Counted from the stretch's first letter, positions 8,606 through 16,682 are shown. The stretch: DNA of 64,000 bases from DAHUYF01 sp035945115 (GCA_035945115.1 DASZAN010000117.1:13737-77736), one strand, 5' to 3'. Program-made: numbers and translations. The notes: generated from the sequence alone by a model not told the origin.

Positions 8606-9669
8606 AGACGCAAGCGCGAAACAGCTCCTCCTCCGCTCGCGGGAGAGGAGGCGTGGGGAAGGTGAGGGCTGTTTGCAGCCGGCGCGGAGCGATCATCGGC
8701 CTCCTCCTCCTCGCCACAGCGATACCACGCGCTCATGCGCAGCAGGGCGCGCGGGTCTATCGGGTCGCTATCGTCGCCTCGTCAGGACCTGTCTCGGACA
8801 TCAGCGAGACATCGAATTTTCCGTTGAGCGCATTTCTGAGGGAGTTGCGGCGGCTCGGGTATGTCGAAGAACAGAATCTCGTTGTCGAGCGATATTCGGC
8901 ACAAAACCGCTCGGAACGTTATCCGGCGCTGGTTGGCGATGTGGTTCGCAGTCATCCTGATGCTGTGTTGATTTACACCGCCAGCCTGGCGCGCGAATTC
9001 AAAGCCCAGACGACCACGGTTCCGATCGTGGCAATGGTGATCGACCCCGTTGCCCTCGGCCTTGTCTCGAACGTCGCGCGACCCGGCGGCAATATCACCG
9101 GGACCTATGCCACGGTCGAGATTTCGGGCAAGGGTTTGGGCCTGCTGCGCGAGGCGATACCGAAATTGTCCCGCGTCGGTTTGCTCGTGGCGCGCACGTT
9201 GGTCGCCGAGCAGTTGGCGGTGGCGTTCCGAAAAACGTCGCAGACGCAAGGTATCTCCGTCGTCGGCTCGCCGCTTGAAAGTCCATTCGATGAGAGTGCC
9301 TATCGACAGGCTTTCGCGGCTTTGGTGAGGGACGGAGCGGAAGCAGTCTTTGTCGGCGACCAAGTTGAAAATTGGACTCATCGACAGCTGATCGTCGAAC
9401 TCACCGCGCATCACCGTCTGCCGGCGATTTATCCTGATCCCGGCGCGGTCGAACTTGGTGGGCTCATGTCCTACGGCATCGAGTACAAGGACCAGTTCAG
9501 GCGCGCCGCCAACATCATCGATCAAATCCTCAAAGGCACCAAGCCGGGCGATATTCCGTTTTATCAGGCGGACAAATTCTCCCTCGCCATCAACCTCAAG
9601 ACCGCGAAGACTCTCGGTTTGGAAATTCCGGCATCGCTCCTCGCGCAAGCCGACGAGGTGATAGAGTGA
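8602..9669 (+). CDS. ABC transporter substrate-binding protein, PF04392 type (array member 3)
   Basis: 355 residues if translated from the GTG at 8602 that overlaps the previous stop (GTGA). The first 20 codons are unlike the other members (serine-, arginine- and glycine-rich) because they read through a palindromic repeat at 8624-8669. The signal peptide proper begins around VCSRRGAIIGLLLLATAI, so the GTG at 8662, preceded by GGGGAAG supplied by the repeat, is a credible alternative start giving 335 residues, like its siblings. The mature domain is typical: RLGYVEEQNLVVERYS, RPGGNITGTYAT and INLKTAKTLGLEIP. Confidence 0.88.
   Translation: MKTQARNSSSSARGRGGVGKVRAVCSRRGAIIGLLLLATAIPRAHAQQGARVYRVAIVASSGPVSDISETSNFPLSAFLRELRRLGYVEEQNLVVERYSAQNRSERYPALVGDVVRSHPDAVLIYTASLAREFKAQTTTVPIVAMVIDPVALGLVSNVARPGGNITGTYATVEISGKGLGLLREAIPKLSRVGLLVARTLVAEQLAVAFRKTSQTQGISVVGSPLESPFDESAYRQAFAALVRDGAEAVFVGDQVENWTHRQLIVELTAHHRLPAIYPDPGAVELGGLMSYGIEYKDQFRRAANIIDQILKGTKPGDIPFYQADKFSLAINLKTAKTLGLEIPASLLAQADEVIE
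8624..8669. repeat. REP-like palindromic repeat inside the 5' coding region of array member 3
   Basis: ctcctcctccgctcgcggga is followed by gaggaggcgtggggaaggtg: an imperfect hairpin (ctcctc/gaggag around a cgctcgcg centre) trailed by a G-rich tail. Its composition matches the short intergenic palindromes common in high-GC Proteobacteria (from memory of the type, not a search). Here it sits inside a continuous open reading frame, between the twin-overlap start codon and the signal peptide. Confidence 0.6.
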
Positions 9670-10655
9670 ACCGGCGCGCGTTCATTGCGGGTGTGACGGT
9701 CACGGCTGCGATTGGTCGCGCGTGGGCGCAGCAAAGGGTCTACCGTCTTGCAGTGGTCTCTCCATCCGCACGCGCGGCGGAGATGAGCGAGACAGGGAGC
9801 CGCGAGTACAATGCATTCTTCCGAAGACTCCGCGACCTTGGCTACGTCGAGGGACAGAATCTCGCGATAGCGCGATATTCGGGTGAAGGAAAGACGGAGG
9901 ATTTTGCCGAACTTGCGCGCGCGGTAGTTCGCCGCAATCCCGACCTCATCTTCGTGGCGATGTACCGACTAGCACACGCTTTCGAGGAGGCGACAGGCAC
10001 TATTCCGATGGTCGGCATCGGCGGCGATCCAGTTGCATTCGGTGTCACGTCCAGCTTGGCGCGTCCGGATCGGAACGTCACAGGAGTGACCGGCGACACC
10101 GGCGCAAGAGAAAGCAAGTCCCTCGCGCTGCTGCTCGAAATGGTTCCAGGGGTGTCGCGGGTCGCATTCCTGGCTTCGCCGGGCATTTGGGAATCGCCAT
10201 ACGTACCAGCTTTGCGAGAGGGAGCCGAAAGGCTGAAGGTTTCCATCATTGGCCCACCACTTGATGCCCCGTTCGACGAAGCGGAATATCGGCGCGTGTT
10301 TGCGGCAATGGCCCGAGCGGGCGCTAATGCGCTGATGGTCAGCGGTCAGGTCGAGAACCTAACGAATCAGCGACTCATCGTCGACCTCGCGGACAAATAC
10401 CGGTTGCCGGCAATCTACTTCTCTCGTGCTTCCACAGAAATCGGCGGGCTCATGGCGTATGGTCCAGACATTTTGGACATGTGGCGCCACGCTGCTGACC
10501 AGGTTGATCAGATATTCAAGGGAGCGAAGCCAGCCGATATCCCCTTCTATCAGCCGACAAAATTCGAGCTGACCGTCAACGGGAAAACCGCCAAGGCGCT
10601 GGGACTGACCGTCCCCCAGTCGATCCTTGGTCTCGCCGACGAGGTAATTGAATGA
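9666..10655 (+). CDS. ABC transporter substrate-binding protein, PF04392 type (array member 4)
   Basis: 329 residues from a GTG that overlaps the preceding stop (GTGA). The N-terminus NRRAFIAGVTVTAAIGRAWAQQ is a short twin-arginine-like signal peptide. Family motifs: RDLGYVEGQNLAIARYSGEG, RPDRNVTGVTGD and VNGKTAKALGLTVP. Two details depart from its siblings: INLK in the C-terminal motif is VNGK, and the glycine pair of RPGGN is DR. Still no permease or ATPase partner is encoded before or after it. Confidence 0.9.
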   Translation: MNRRAFIAGVTVTAAIGRAWAQQRVYRLAVVSPSARAAEMSETGSREYNAFFRRLRDLGYVEGQNLAIARYSGEGKTEDFAELARAVVRRNPDLIFVAMYRLAHAFEEATGTIPMVGIGGDPVAFGVTSSLARPDRNVTGVTGDTGARESKSLALLLEMVPGVSRVAFLASPGIWESPYVPALREGAERLKVSIIGPPLDAPFDEAEYRRVFAAMARAGANALMVSGQVENLTNQRLIVDLADKYRLPAIYFSRASTEIGGLMAYGPDILDMWRHAADQVDQIFKGAKPADIPFYQPTKFELTVNGKTAKALGLTVPQSILGLADEVIE

Positions 10656-11653
10656 ACCGGCGCGCATTCATCGGCGGTCTGCTTCTCGGAGCCGCAATCC
10701 GGTGCGCACACGCGCAGCAGCCGGCGAAGGTTTACCGTGTCGCGGTCGTTTCCCCATCCACGCCTGTGGGTGAAATCAGCGAAACGGGCGACTTCCGCTA
10801 CCGTGCATTCCTGGTGAGGCTACGCGAGCTCGGTTATGTGGAAGGACAGAACCTCACAGTCGCGCGATACTCCGCTGAAGAGCGGACCGAGAATTTTGCC
10901 GAGCTAGCCCGCACCGTTCTTCGCGACGGACCCGAAGTCATTTCCGCGTCAGGCGACCGGTTGGCGCGCGAATTCAGAGCGGCTACCGACACCATCCCTA
11001 TCGTTACCACGGTAAGCGATCCTGTCACCTTGGGCCTTGTGAAAACCCTGGCACGGCCTGGAGGAAACATCACTGGCACCTCGATCGATGGCGGTGTGGA
11101 GATGGAGGGCAAGCGCCTTGAACTCCTGTGCGAGATGGTCCCGAGAGCGTCGAAGGTGGGCTATCTGGCGACCCGTCGTGTCTGGGAGGAGGGAACATAT
11201 GTGAGGGCGACCAAAGAGGCGGCCGCCCGGATGAAGATATCCCTCGTGGGCCCGCCGCTCGATGCGCCATTTCGGGAGGTGGAATATCGCCGCGTGCTCA
11301 CCATGATGGCGCGCGAGGGCGCGGATGCGCTCGTGGTCAATGCGCAACCCGAAAACACGACGAATGCCCGCTTGATCGTGGAATTGGCCAAGCAGACGCG
11401 CCTGCCCGCGATTTACTCCTATCCCAGCTTCGCTGAGATCGGCGGGCTCATGACCTACGGTGTCGATCTCTCCGACGTGATGCGCCATTCGGCCGATCAA
11501 GTCGACTTGATTCTGAAGGGCGCGACGCCGGGCGACATCCCTTTCTACCAACCAACCAAGTTCCACTTGGTCATCAATCTCAAGACCGCGAAGGCGCTCG
11601 GCATCGAAATACCGAACTCGCTCCTCGCGCAAGCCGACGAGGTCATCGAGTAG
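10652..11653 (+). CDS. ABC transporter substrate-binding protein, PF04392 type (array member 5)
   Basis: 333 residues, starting in an ATGA overlap. The N-terminus NRRAFIGGLLLGAAIRCAHAQQ is again twin-arginine-like. The mature domain has RELGYVEGQNLTVARYSAEE, RPGGNITGTS and INLKTAKALGIEIP. It closes the array; the stop lies 12 bp from the convergent crotonase stop, so the operon ends here and does not continue into transport-membrane components. By eye it is closest to members 2 and 4 in the central region (YRRVFAAMA/YRRVLTMMA), suggesting stepwise tandem duplication. Confidence 0.9.
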   Translation: MNRRAFIGGLLLGAAIRCAHAQQPAKVYRVAVVSPSTPVGEISETGDFRYRAFLVRLRELGYVEGQNLTVARYSAEERTENFAELARTVLRDGPEVISASGDRLAREFRAATDTIPIVTTVSDPVTLGLVKTLARPGGNITGTSIDGGVEMEGKRLELLCEMVPRASKVGYLATRRVWEEGTYVRATKEAAARMKISLVGPPLDAPFREVEYRRVLTMMAREGADALVVNAQPENTTNARLIVELAKQTRLPAIYSYPSFAEIGGLMTYGVDLSDVMRHSADQVDLILKGATPGDIPFYQPTKFHLVINLKTAKALGIEIPNSLLAQADEVIE

Positions 11654-11665
11654 CCGGGCCGTTAC

Positions 11666-12460
11666 TCAGGTGCCCGTGAAGACCGGCTTGCGCTTTTCCA
11701 TGAAGGCGCGGCGGCCCTCGATATAGTCTTGGCTCTGAAAGCAGCGCGCCACCATCGCCTCGCATTTGCCGCGGTCGATCTCGGCGCCAGGGTGGGCGAG
11801 CTCGGCGATGACGCCCTTCACCGCCTCCATCGTGAGCGGCGCGTTCTCGGCGATGAGCGCGCAGTAATTCCGCACGTACGGTTCGAGCTCGGCTTCGGGC
11901 AGCACGCGGTTGACGAGACCCATCTGCTGCGCCTCGGCGGCGGCGAATTGGCGCGCGGTGTAGAAGATCTCCTTGGCATAGGCGGGGCCGACGAGATCGA
12001 CGAGCTTCTTGACGCCGCCCCAGCGATAACCCAAGCCGAGGCGTGCCGCGGGAACTGCGAAGCGTGAGCCCTCGGCGGCGATACGCAGATCACATTGCAC
12101 GGCGACGCCGAGCCCGCCGCCGATGCAGAAGCCGCGGATCATGGCGATGGTGGGTTTCTTCGTGGCCTGAAGCGCATTCCCCGCGTCTTCCGCAATGCGA
12201 TCGTACTCGGCCACGCTCTCGGCCGAAGAGCGCTGCTGCTCGAATTGCGAGATGTCGGCGCCTGAGATAAAGGCTTTCTCGCCCTGGCCTCGCAGCACGA
12301 TGACCCGGATCGCCGGGTCGCGCTCGAAGGCTTCGAGGATGACCGGCATTGCCTGCCACATGTCGAGCGAGAGCGCGTTCCGCCGCTCGGGATTGTTGAA
12401 GATCATCCAGCCGATCGCGCCGTCCTTCTCCGCGATCATGCGCTCGGTCGGGGATATCAT
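11666..12460 (-). CDS. Enoyl-CoA hydratase/isomerase (crotonase) family protein
   Basis: 264 residues with the crotonase fold: FNNPERRNALSLDMW, the oxyanion-hole loop FISGADISQF and a GFCIGGGLGVAVQCDLRIA helix. Both glutamates used by classical enoyl-CoA hydratase appear to be missing: the GGGCE position reads GGGLG, and PE-x-x-LG reads PAARLG. It may therefore be an isomerase, hydrolase or decarboxylase rather than a hydratase. The start at 12460 is set by AAGGAG about eight bases upstream. It follows the CoA-transferase gene by 17 bp on the same strand, so the pair likely acts on one CoA thioester pathway. Confidence 0.88.
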   Translation of the reverse strand: MISPTERMIAEKDGAIGWMIFNNPERRNALSLDMWQAMPVILEAFERDPAIRVIVLRGQGEKAFISGADISQFEQQRSSAESVAEYDRIAEDAGNALQATKKPTIAMIRGFCIGGGLGVAVQCDLRIAAEGSRFAVPAARLGLGYRWGGVKKLVDLVGPAYAKEIFYTARQFAAAEAQQMGLVNRVLPEAELEPYVRNYCALIAENAPLTMEAVKGVIAELAHPGAEIDRGKCEAMVARCFQSQDYIEGRRAFMEKRKPVFTGT

Positions 12461-12477
12461 CCGCTCGCTCTCCTTGT

Positions 12478-13653
12478 TCAGATCACCCGCTTCGCGCGGA
12501 GCGCGGCGATGGCCTCGGCGTCGTAGCCGAGCTCGCACAACACCGCGTCGGTATGCTCGCCGCGTTCGGGGGTCGCGGTCTTGAGCTTCGACGGCGTGCG
12601 GCTCAGCGTCACCGCCTGACCCACCAGCTCGATCCGGCCCAAGCTCGGATGCTCGACCGGTTGGGCGATGCCGATGTGGCGCACCTGCGGATCGGCGAAG
12701 ACCTCGTCCATCTTGTAGATCGGACCGCAGGGAACGCCCGCCTCGTTGATGCGCTCGATCCATTCGGCGGACGTCTTTGTCTTGGTGATCTCCTCGATCG
12801 CGGCGTTGAGCCGGTCGCGGTTCTTCGATCGCGCCTTGTCGTTCCCGTAATCGGGATCGTCGGCGAGCTGCGGTGCGCCCAGCGCCTTGCAGAGCCGGCG
12901 ATAGATCTCGTTCCCGGCGGCGGCGATGTTGATGTGCCCGTCCTTGGTCTTGAAGACGCCGGTGGGAATGCTGGTGGGATGGTTGTTGCCGGCCTGTCCC
13001 GGCACTTCCTTGGCGATGAGCCAGCGCGCCGCCTGGAAGTCGAGCATGGCGATCTGCGCCGCCAGCAGCGACGATTCCACCCATTGCCCTTCGCCCGATT
13101 CCTCGCGTTCCAACAGCGCGATGAGAATGCCCATCGCGCAAAAGACGCCAGCCGTCAGATCGGCGACGGGAATGCCGACGCGCACCGGACCTTGTCCCGG
13201 CAAGCCGGTGATCGACATGAGCCCGCCCATCCCTTGTGCGATCTGATCGAAGCCGGGTCGGTCGCGATAGGGGCCGTCCTGGCCGAAGCCGGAAATGCTG
13301 GCATAGACGAGGCGCGGGTTGATGGTCTTCAGCGTCTCGTAGTCGATCTTGAGACGATGCTTGACGTCGGGTCGGAAATTCTCGACCAGCACGTCGGCGC
13401 CTCTCACCAGGCGATGCAGTACCTCGCGCCCTTCCGCCTGCTTCAGATCGAGCGTGATGCTCCGTTTGTTGCGGTGCAGGTTCTGGAAATCGGGACCGTG
13501 GCGCGCGCCGCCCAAGCCGCCATCGCCTTCGACAGCCTCGATCTTGACGATATTGGCGCCCCAATCGGCGAGTTGGCGCACGCAGGTGGGTCCGGCGCGA
13601 ACACGCGTGAGATCGACGACCTTGAAGCGGGAGAGCGGGAGCTTATTCATCAT
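12478..13653 (-). CDS. CaiB/BaiF (class III) CoA-transferase
   Basis: 391 residues from the ATG at 13653 (a second ATG follows immediately). The family signatures are clear: VVDLTRVRAGPTCVRQLADWGANIVKIE, HRNKRSITLDLKQAEGR, VLVENFRPDVKHRL and VADLTAGVFCAMGI, the last holding the aspartate that forms the acyl-enzyme anhydride in this class. These enzymes move CoA between carboxylic acids. The downstream crotonase, 17 bp away, suggests catabolism of a carnitine-like, aromatic or alicyclic acid, but substrate is not predictable. The frame is open to 13797 upstream, yet homology starts at the chosen site. Confidence 0.92.
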   Translation of the reverse strand: MMNKLPLSRFKVVDLTRVRAGPTCVRQLADWGANIVKIEAVEGDGGLGGARHGPDFQNLHRNKRSITLDLKQAEGREVLHRLVRGADVLVENFRPDVKHRLKIDYETLKTINPRLVYASISGFGQDGPYRDRPGFDQIAQGMGGLMSITGLPGQGPVRVGIPVADLTAGVFCAMGILIALLEREESGEGQWVESSLLAAQIAMLDFQAARWLIAKEVPGQAGNNHPTSIPTGVFKTKDGHINIAAAGNEIYRRLCKALGAPQLADDPDYGNDKARSKNRDRLNAAIEEITKTKTSAEWIERINEAGVPCGPIYKMDEVFADPQVRHIGIAQPVEHPSLGRIELVGQAVTLSRTPSKLKTATPERGEHTDAVLCELGYDAEAIAALRAKRVI

Positions 13654-13783
13654 TCCTCGGTAGCATGACGGTCCGCGCGACCGCACCTTCCCTCGGCAGG
13701 GTCGATCGCGCACTATCGACGCTGGCGGCACCGCGGGCAAGGGGTGGGCCCGCATCCGAGAGCGCGTAAAACGCGGGGTGGGC

Positions 13784-14233
13784 ATGGAGGGCAACAATCA
13801 CGGCGGGACACGAGCGCCGGCGGCCGAGGCGCGGGTGGGATGGGGCGAGATCTGGCGATGGTTCGCGCCCTGGCTCGGCGGTGCGGCACTGGTGGCGCTC
13901 GGTCTCCTCGGCCTTTTCGTCGCCAGTCGCGCCGCGGACCAGGCGACCTATGCCGGCGGCTTCGCTGCGGCGGCCATCGCTGCGGTGACGCTTGCCTGGC
14001 GCGTCCGCAGCGCCTTCGAGGATCGGCAGGCCAGTGCGGCGTTGCTTGTCGAGGACAGCGAGGCGCTTATCGTGCTTGTGGCGGTGCTGGTCGTGTTGGG
14101 TTTGCTCGGCCTTTTTCTCGCGGCGCGCGGCGCGGAGCCGATGGCGATCTATGGCGGTTATGGGCTCTTCGCCGGCGCGCTCGTCATGATCTTCTGGAAC
14201 GTCAAGCACTACTTCGACCGGCTCGAGCGCTGA
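13784..14233 (+). CDS. Four-segment membrane protein of unknown function
   Basis: 149 residues. After a polar N-terminus there are four hydrophobic segments arranged as two pairs (WLGGAALVALGLLGLFV and GGFAAAAIAAVTLAW; then LIVLVAVLVVLGLLGLFLA and GLFAGALVMIFW). The two pairs look like an internal repeat: each has an LGLLGLF-x-A core followed by a Tyr-Gly-Gly turn. I do not recognise the family. It is divergent from the CoA-transferase and lies upstream of the riboswitch-controlled protease. A GTG six bases earlier is an alternative start. Confidence 0.7.
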   Translation: MEGNNHGGTRAPAAEARVGWGEIWRWFAPWLGGAALVALGLLGLFVASRAADQATYAGGFAAAAIAAVTLAWRVRSAFEDRQASAALLVEDSEALIVLVAVLVVLGLLGLFLAARGAEPMAIYGGYGLFAGALVMIFWNVKHYFDRLER

Positions 14234-14342
14234 GACCGTTTCGGTATCGGCTCGATCCGCGAAAAAGCTCGGCATCTGTGGCATTCACGGGACATTAAGA
14301 GGGGGTGTGATCCCCTCCCTCACGGTGGCGCCCACTCCTGGG

Positions 14343-14425
14343 CGGCATTCGCGAAACGGCAAAGCCGGGGCGACCCGGTGACGCAAAGCCTCCGGTCTCA
14401 CCGAGATAGCGGGGCTTCCGAACGA
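14343..14425 (+). ncRNA. Cyclic-di-GMP-I (GEMM-I) riboswitch
   Basis: The leader contains the conserved blocks of the GEMM-I class in order: GGCAAA (14358-14363), a hairpin ccggg-gcga-cccgg with a GNRA tetraloop, GACGCAAAGCCTCCGG (about 14380-14395), a short second hairpin (tct/aga) and TAGCGGGGCTTCCGA (14407-14421). TTCG at 14348-14351 can pair with CGAA at 14419-14422 to close the element. The likely Shine-Dalgarno ACGAGG (14422-14427) abuts or enters that closing stem, and the ATG follows at 14436, so ligand-dependent control of translation initiation is the simplest reading. Upstream, gagggg/cccctc and cgccca/tgggcg form two more hairpins. The motif match is known family knowledge; regulation is inferred. 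Confidence 0.87.
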
Positions 14426-14435
14426 GGCCCCTTTG

Positions 14436-15152
14436 ATGCGGTTGATGCCGCTGTTGATGATCGTCTTCGTGGTGCCGGCGCTGCTTTTGTCCGCGGCGAG
14501 TCCGGGCCAAGCGCAGGAGGCGTCCGCCGATGCCGTCGCCTTTCGGCAGCCGCCCTGGGCGCGCTCCGGATTGTTTGGCACCGAGGAAGTCTATTCGGCC
14601 GACAACGCCGCCTTCATCAAATGGAACACCATGCTGGCGCGTCATCGCGCGCAGTTGGCGGAGGGGGGCTCGTGCGAGGGCTGTGTCGCCGCGGAGTGGC
14701 GCGATCTCGTCGCCCGACTCAGCGCGCTCCCGTTCCGTGCCAAGCTCGAGGCGGTCAATGCCGCGGTCAATCGCCATCCCTATGTGACCTCGATGCGCAA
14801 TTGGAGCGAAAGCAATCGCTGGGAGACGCCGCTCGAGTTCCTGCGCAAGGGCGGTCAGTGTCAGGATTACGCGATCGCCAAATACCTCGCGCTTCGCGCC
14901 GCCGGTGTCCCGGCAGACCGGCTTCGTTTGGTTGTGTTGCGCGACATGCGCCTCGGGATCGACCATGCGGTCACCGTGGCCTATGACGAGGGCGAGCCCT
15001 GGGTTCTTGACAATCAGAGTGCATCGCTCGTCACGAGCGACAACATTCTCCATTATCAGCCCTATTACTCGATCAGCGAGCAGGGATGGTGGCTACACCG
15101 CGGGCCGCACGCCCGCTACGCCGCCACCGGTGCGCATGCGCCGCTCAACTGA
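14436..15152 (+). CDS. Transglutaminase-like cysteine protease (BTLCP, LapG-type)
   Basis: 238 residues with an N-terminal signal peptide (hydrophobic run to SPGQAQEA) and a bacterial transglutaminase-like cysteine proteinase domain. The catalytic triad is visible as C142 in KGGQCQDYA, H177 in GIDHAVTV and D192 in VLDNQ. In Pseudomonas, LapG of this family is periplasmic and cleaves biofilm adhesins unless the c-di-GMP receptor LapD holds it. Here the gene sits directly behind a c-di-GMP-I riboswitch, so c-di-GMP may control its synthesis. No LapD or large adhesin gene is in the window. ATG 14436 is preferred over the TTG just before it. Confidence 0.92.
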   Translation: MRLMPLLMIVFVVPALLLSAASPGQAQEASADAVAFRQPPWARSGLFGTEEVYSADNAAFIKWNTMLARHRAQLAEGGSCEGCVAAEWRDLVARLSALPFRAKLEAVNAAVNRHPYVTSMRNWSESNRWETPLEFLRKGGQCQDYAIAKYLALRAAGVPADRLRLVVLRDMRLGIDHAVTVAYDEGEPWVLDNQSASLVTSDNILHYQPYYSISEQGWWLHRGPHARYAATGAHAPLN

Positions 15153-15765
15153 ACGGCAGTTCGACCAGCAGCAGGAAACCGTTGACGCCGAGAAGCGTCG
15201 CGAGAACGGCGATCGCGCCGCAGAGCCAGAGCAGGCCGCGCGAGGCGCCGACGATGCTGACCGAGCCCAAGACGATCGCGATCTGAAAGAGCGCGCGGCT
15301 GTAGTCAAAGCTGAGGTCGCGGCGCTGCGCCTCATCGCGCTGCGCCTCGAAGCGCCGCGCTTTGGCAATGAGCTCCTGCTTGCCCGTGCCGTTCGCGGGC
15401 TCGCTCTCGAAATGCTTGATGCTGGCGTGGTAGTCGGCGATGCGCTTCTCGATGGGCGCGCGCTGGGCCGGGGTGAGGGTGGGCGAGGCCGCGAGCAGCG
15501 CCTCCAGTGTGTCGGCGGCGAGCTGGTATCCGGTCTGGCGCTCGTTCCGCGCCTGATAGAACGAATAGGTGTCGGAGGCGAGAATATTGGCGTTCACCGT
15601 CTGCTTCATGGCGTCTTCGCCGCCAAGGCTCGCGATCGCGAGCAGCATGCCGAGGAGACCGAGGAAGACCGCGGCACCGCGGCGGAAACGGTCGTCGCTG
15701 CGCGCCGCGGCGTGGCCGTTGTGAGCGCTTTCGGCAATGGTATCGCCGACTTCATGGGCTTCCAC
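15145..15765 (-). CDS. DUF4337 family membrane protein
   Basis: 206 residues opening with MEAHEVGDTIAES, the usual start of DUF4337. A first hydrophobic segment (AAVFLGLLGMLLAIASLGG) is followed by a soluble helical region rich in Gln, Arg and Glu, then two closing segments (LFQIAIVLGSVSIVGA and GLLWLCGAIAVLATLLGV). The family has no known function. Its stop overlaps the end of the convergent protease gene by 8 bp, so no separate terminator exists between them. Confidence 0.85.
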   Translation of the reverse strand: MEAHEVGDTIAESAHNGHAAARSDDRFRRGAAVFLGLLGMLLAIASLGGEDAMKQTVNANILASDTYSFYQARNERQTGYQLAADTLEALLAASPTLTPAQRAPIEKRIADYHASIKHFESEPANGTGKQELIAKARRFEAQRDEAQRRDLSFDYSRALFQIAIVLGSVSIVGASRGLLWLCGAIAVLATLLGVNGFLLLVELPFS

Positions 15766-15940
15766 GACAGGTCCTTTCGCGAGCCGAGGGATCGCCGGCG
15801 AGGATGGCGGGTTTGCCTAAGGCGTCAAGCGTCTGCTATCGCTCCGAATTGATCGGGCGCGGGGCTATTCTCGACTCGCTTGTAAGACCGGAACCGCTTA
15901 GGATCGGCTACCCCTTAAGTGGGGGGAGGAAAACGAGAAG

Positions 15941-16543
15941 ATGGATGTTCCGCGTCTCATCCACGAGCACGGTTCGCTGTTTTATCTATTCACCTTCGCG
16001 TGGACCTTCGTCGAGGGGGAGACGTTCGTTCTTTTCGCCGGTTTTGCCGCCGCCCAGGGGTTGCTGAGCGCACCGCCGCTCTTGCTTGCCGCGTGGCTCG
16101 GCAGCTTTGCCGGCGATCAGTGCTATTTCTGGATCGGCCGCCGCTTCGGCTTGCGCCTCCTGAAGCGCCGGCCGCTGTGGAGCGCGCGGGTCGATTCGGC
16201 GCTGGGTTGGGTCAAGCGCTACGACAAATGGTTCATCTTGAGCTTCCGCTTCATCTATGGCGTGCGCAATTTCTCGTCCTTCGCGCTTGGCATCAGTGGC
16301 ATCGACTGGCGGCGCTTCCTCGTCTTCAACTTCAGCGCGGCATTCCTCTGGGCGGCGTCCTTCGTCGGCGCCGGATATTTCTGCGGCCGGGCGGCCGAGC
16401 GAATGCTCGGCGAACTTGCGGAAAAACTGAGCATCATCTTGCTCGGCATTTTCGTCGTCACCGTCGTAGCGGTCTTTGTCACCCAGCGCGTGCGCAGCCG
16501 CATCCAGCGACAGCGCCAGGCCGCGGAGGCCGCTACCCCCTGA
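15941..16543 (+). CDS. DedA/VTT-domain family membrane protein
   Basis: 200 residues with the DedA layout: FVEGETFVLFAGFAAAQGLL with its acidic-and-glycine re-entrant loop, LGSFAGDQCYFWIGRRFG, then FRFIYGVRNFSSFALGISG and two further membrane segments. DedA proteins support envelope homeostasis and proton-motive force; several act as flippases for undecaprenyl phosphate or phosphatidylethanolamine. The conserved G-x-x-x-G-D and F-x-R-x-x-x-G-x-R elements (the latter read here as FRFIYGVRN) are present. It stands alone, preceded by GGGGGAGG twelve bases before the ATG. Confidence 0.9.
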   Translation: MDVPRLIHEHGSLFYLFTFAWTFVEGETFVLFAGFAAAQGLLSAPPLLLAAWLGSFAGDQCYFWIGRRFGLRLLKRRPLWSARVDSALGWVKRYDKWFILSFRFIYGVRNFSSFALGISGIDWRRFLVFNFSAAFLWAASFVGAGYFCGRAAERMLGELAEKLSIILLGIFVVTVVAVFVTQRVRSRIQRQRQAAEAATP

Positions 16544-16682
16544 GGCGCAAGCGCGAGTTCGATCGCAAGCGCGTCGAATTGCCGCTTTCGATGTCAAATC
16601 TGTGACTCGCGTGTGGCGCAATTGCGGTTCTGCGCGAAGCAGTTCATGATCGGTGCTGTCATCGGCAAAATCGGGTGGGATC

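Noticed and set aside
12553..13668. A 371-codon open frame on the + strand
   Set aside because: It lies antisense to the CoA-transferase, whose family motifs are complete.
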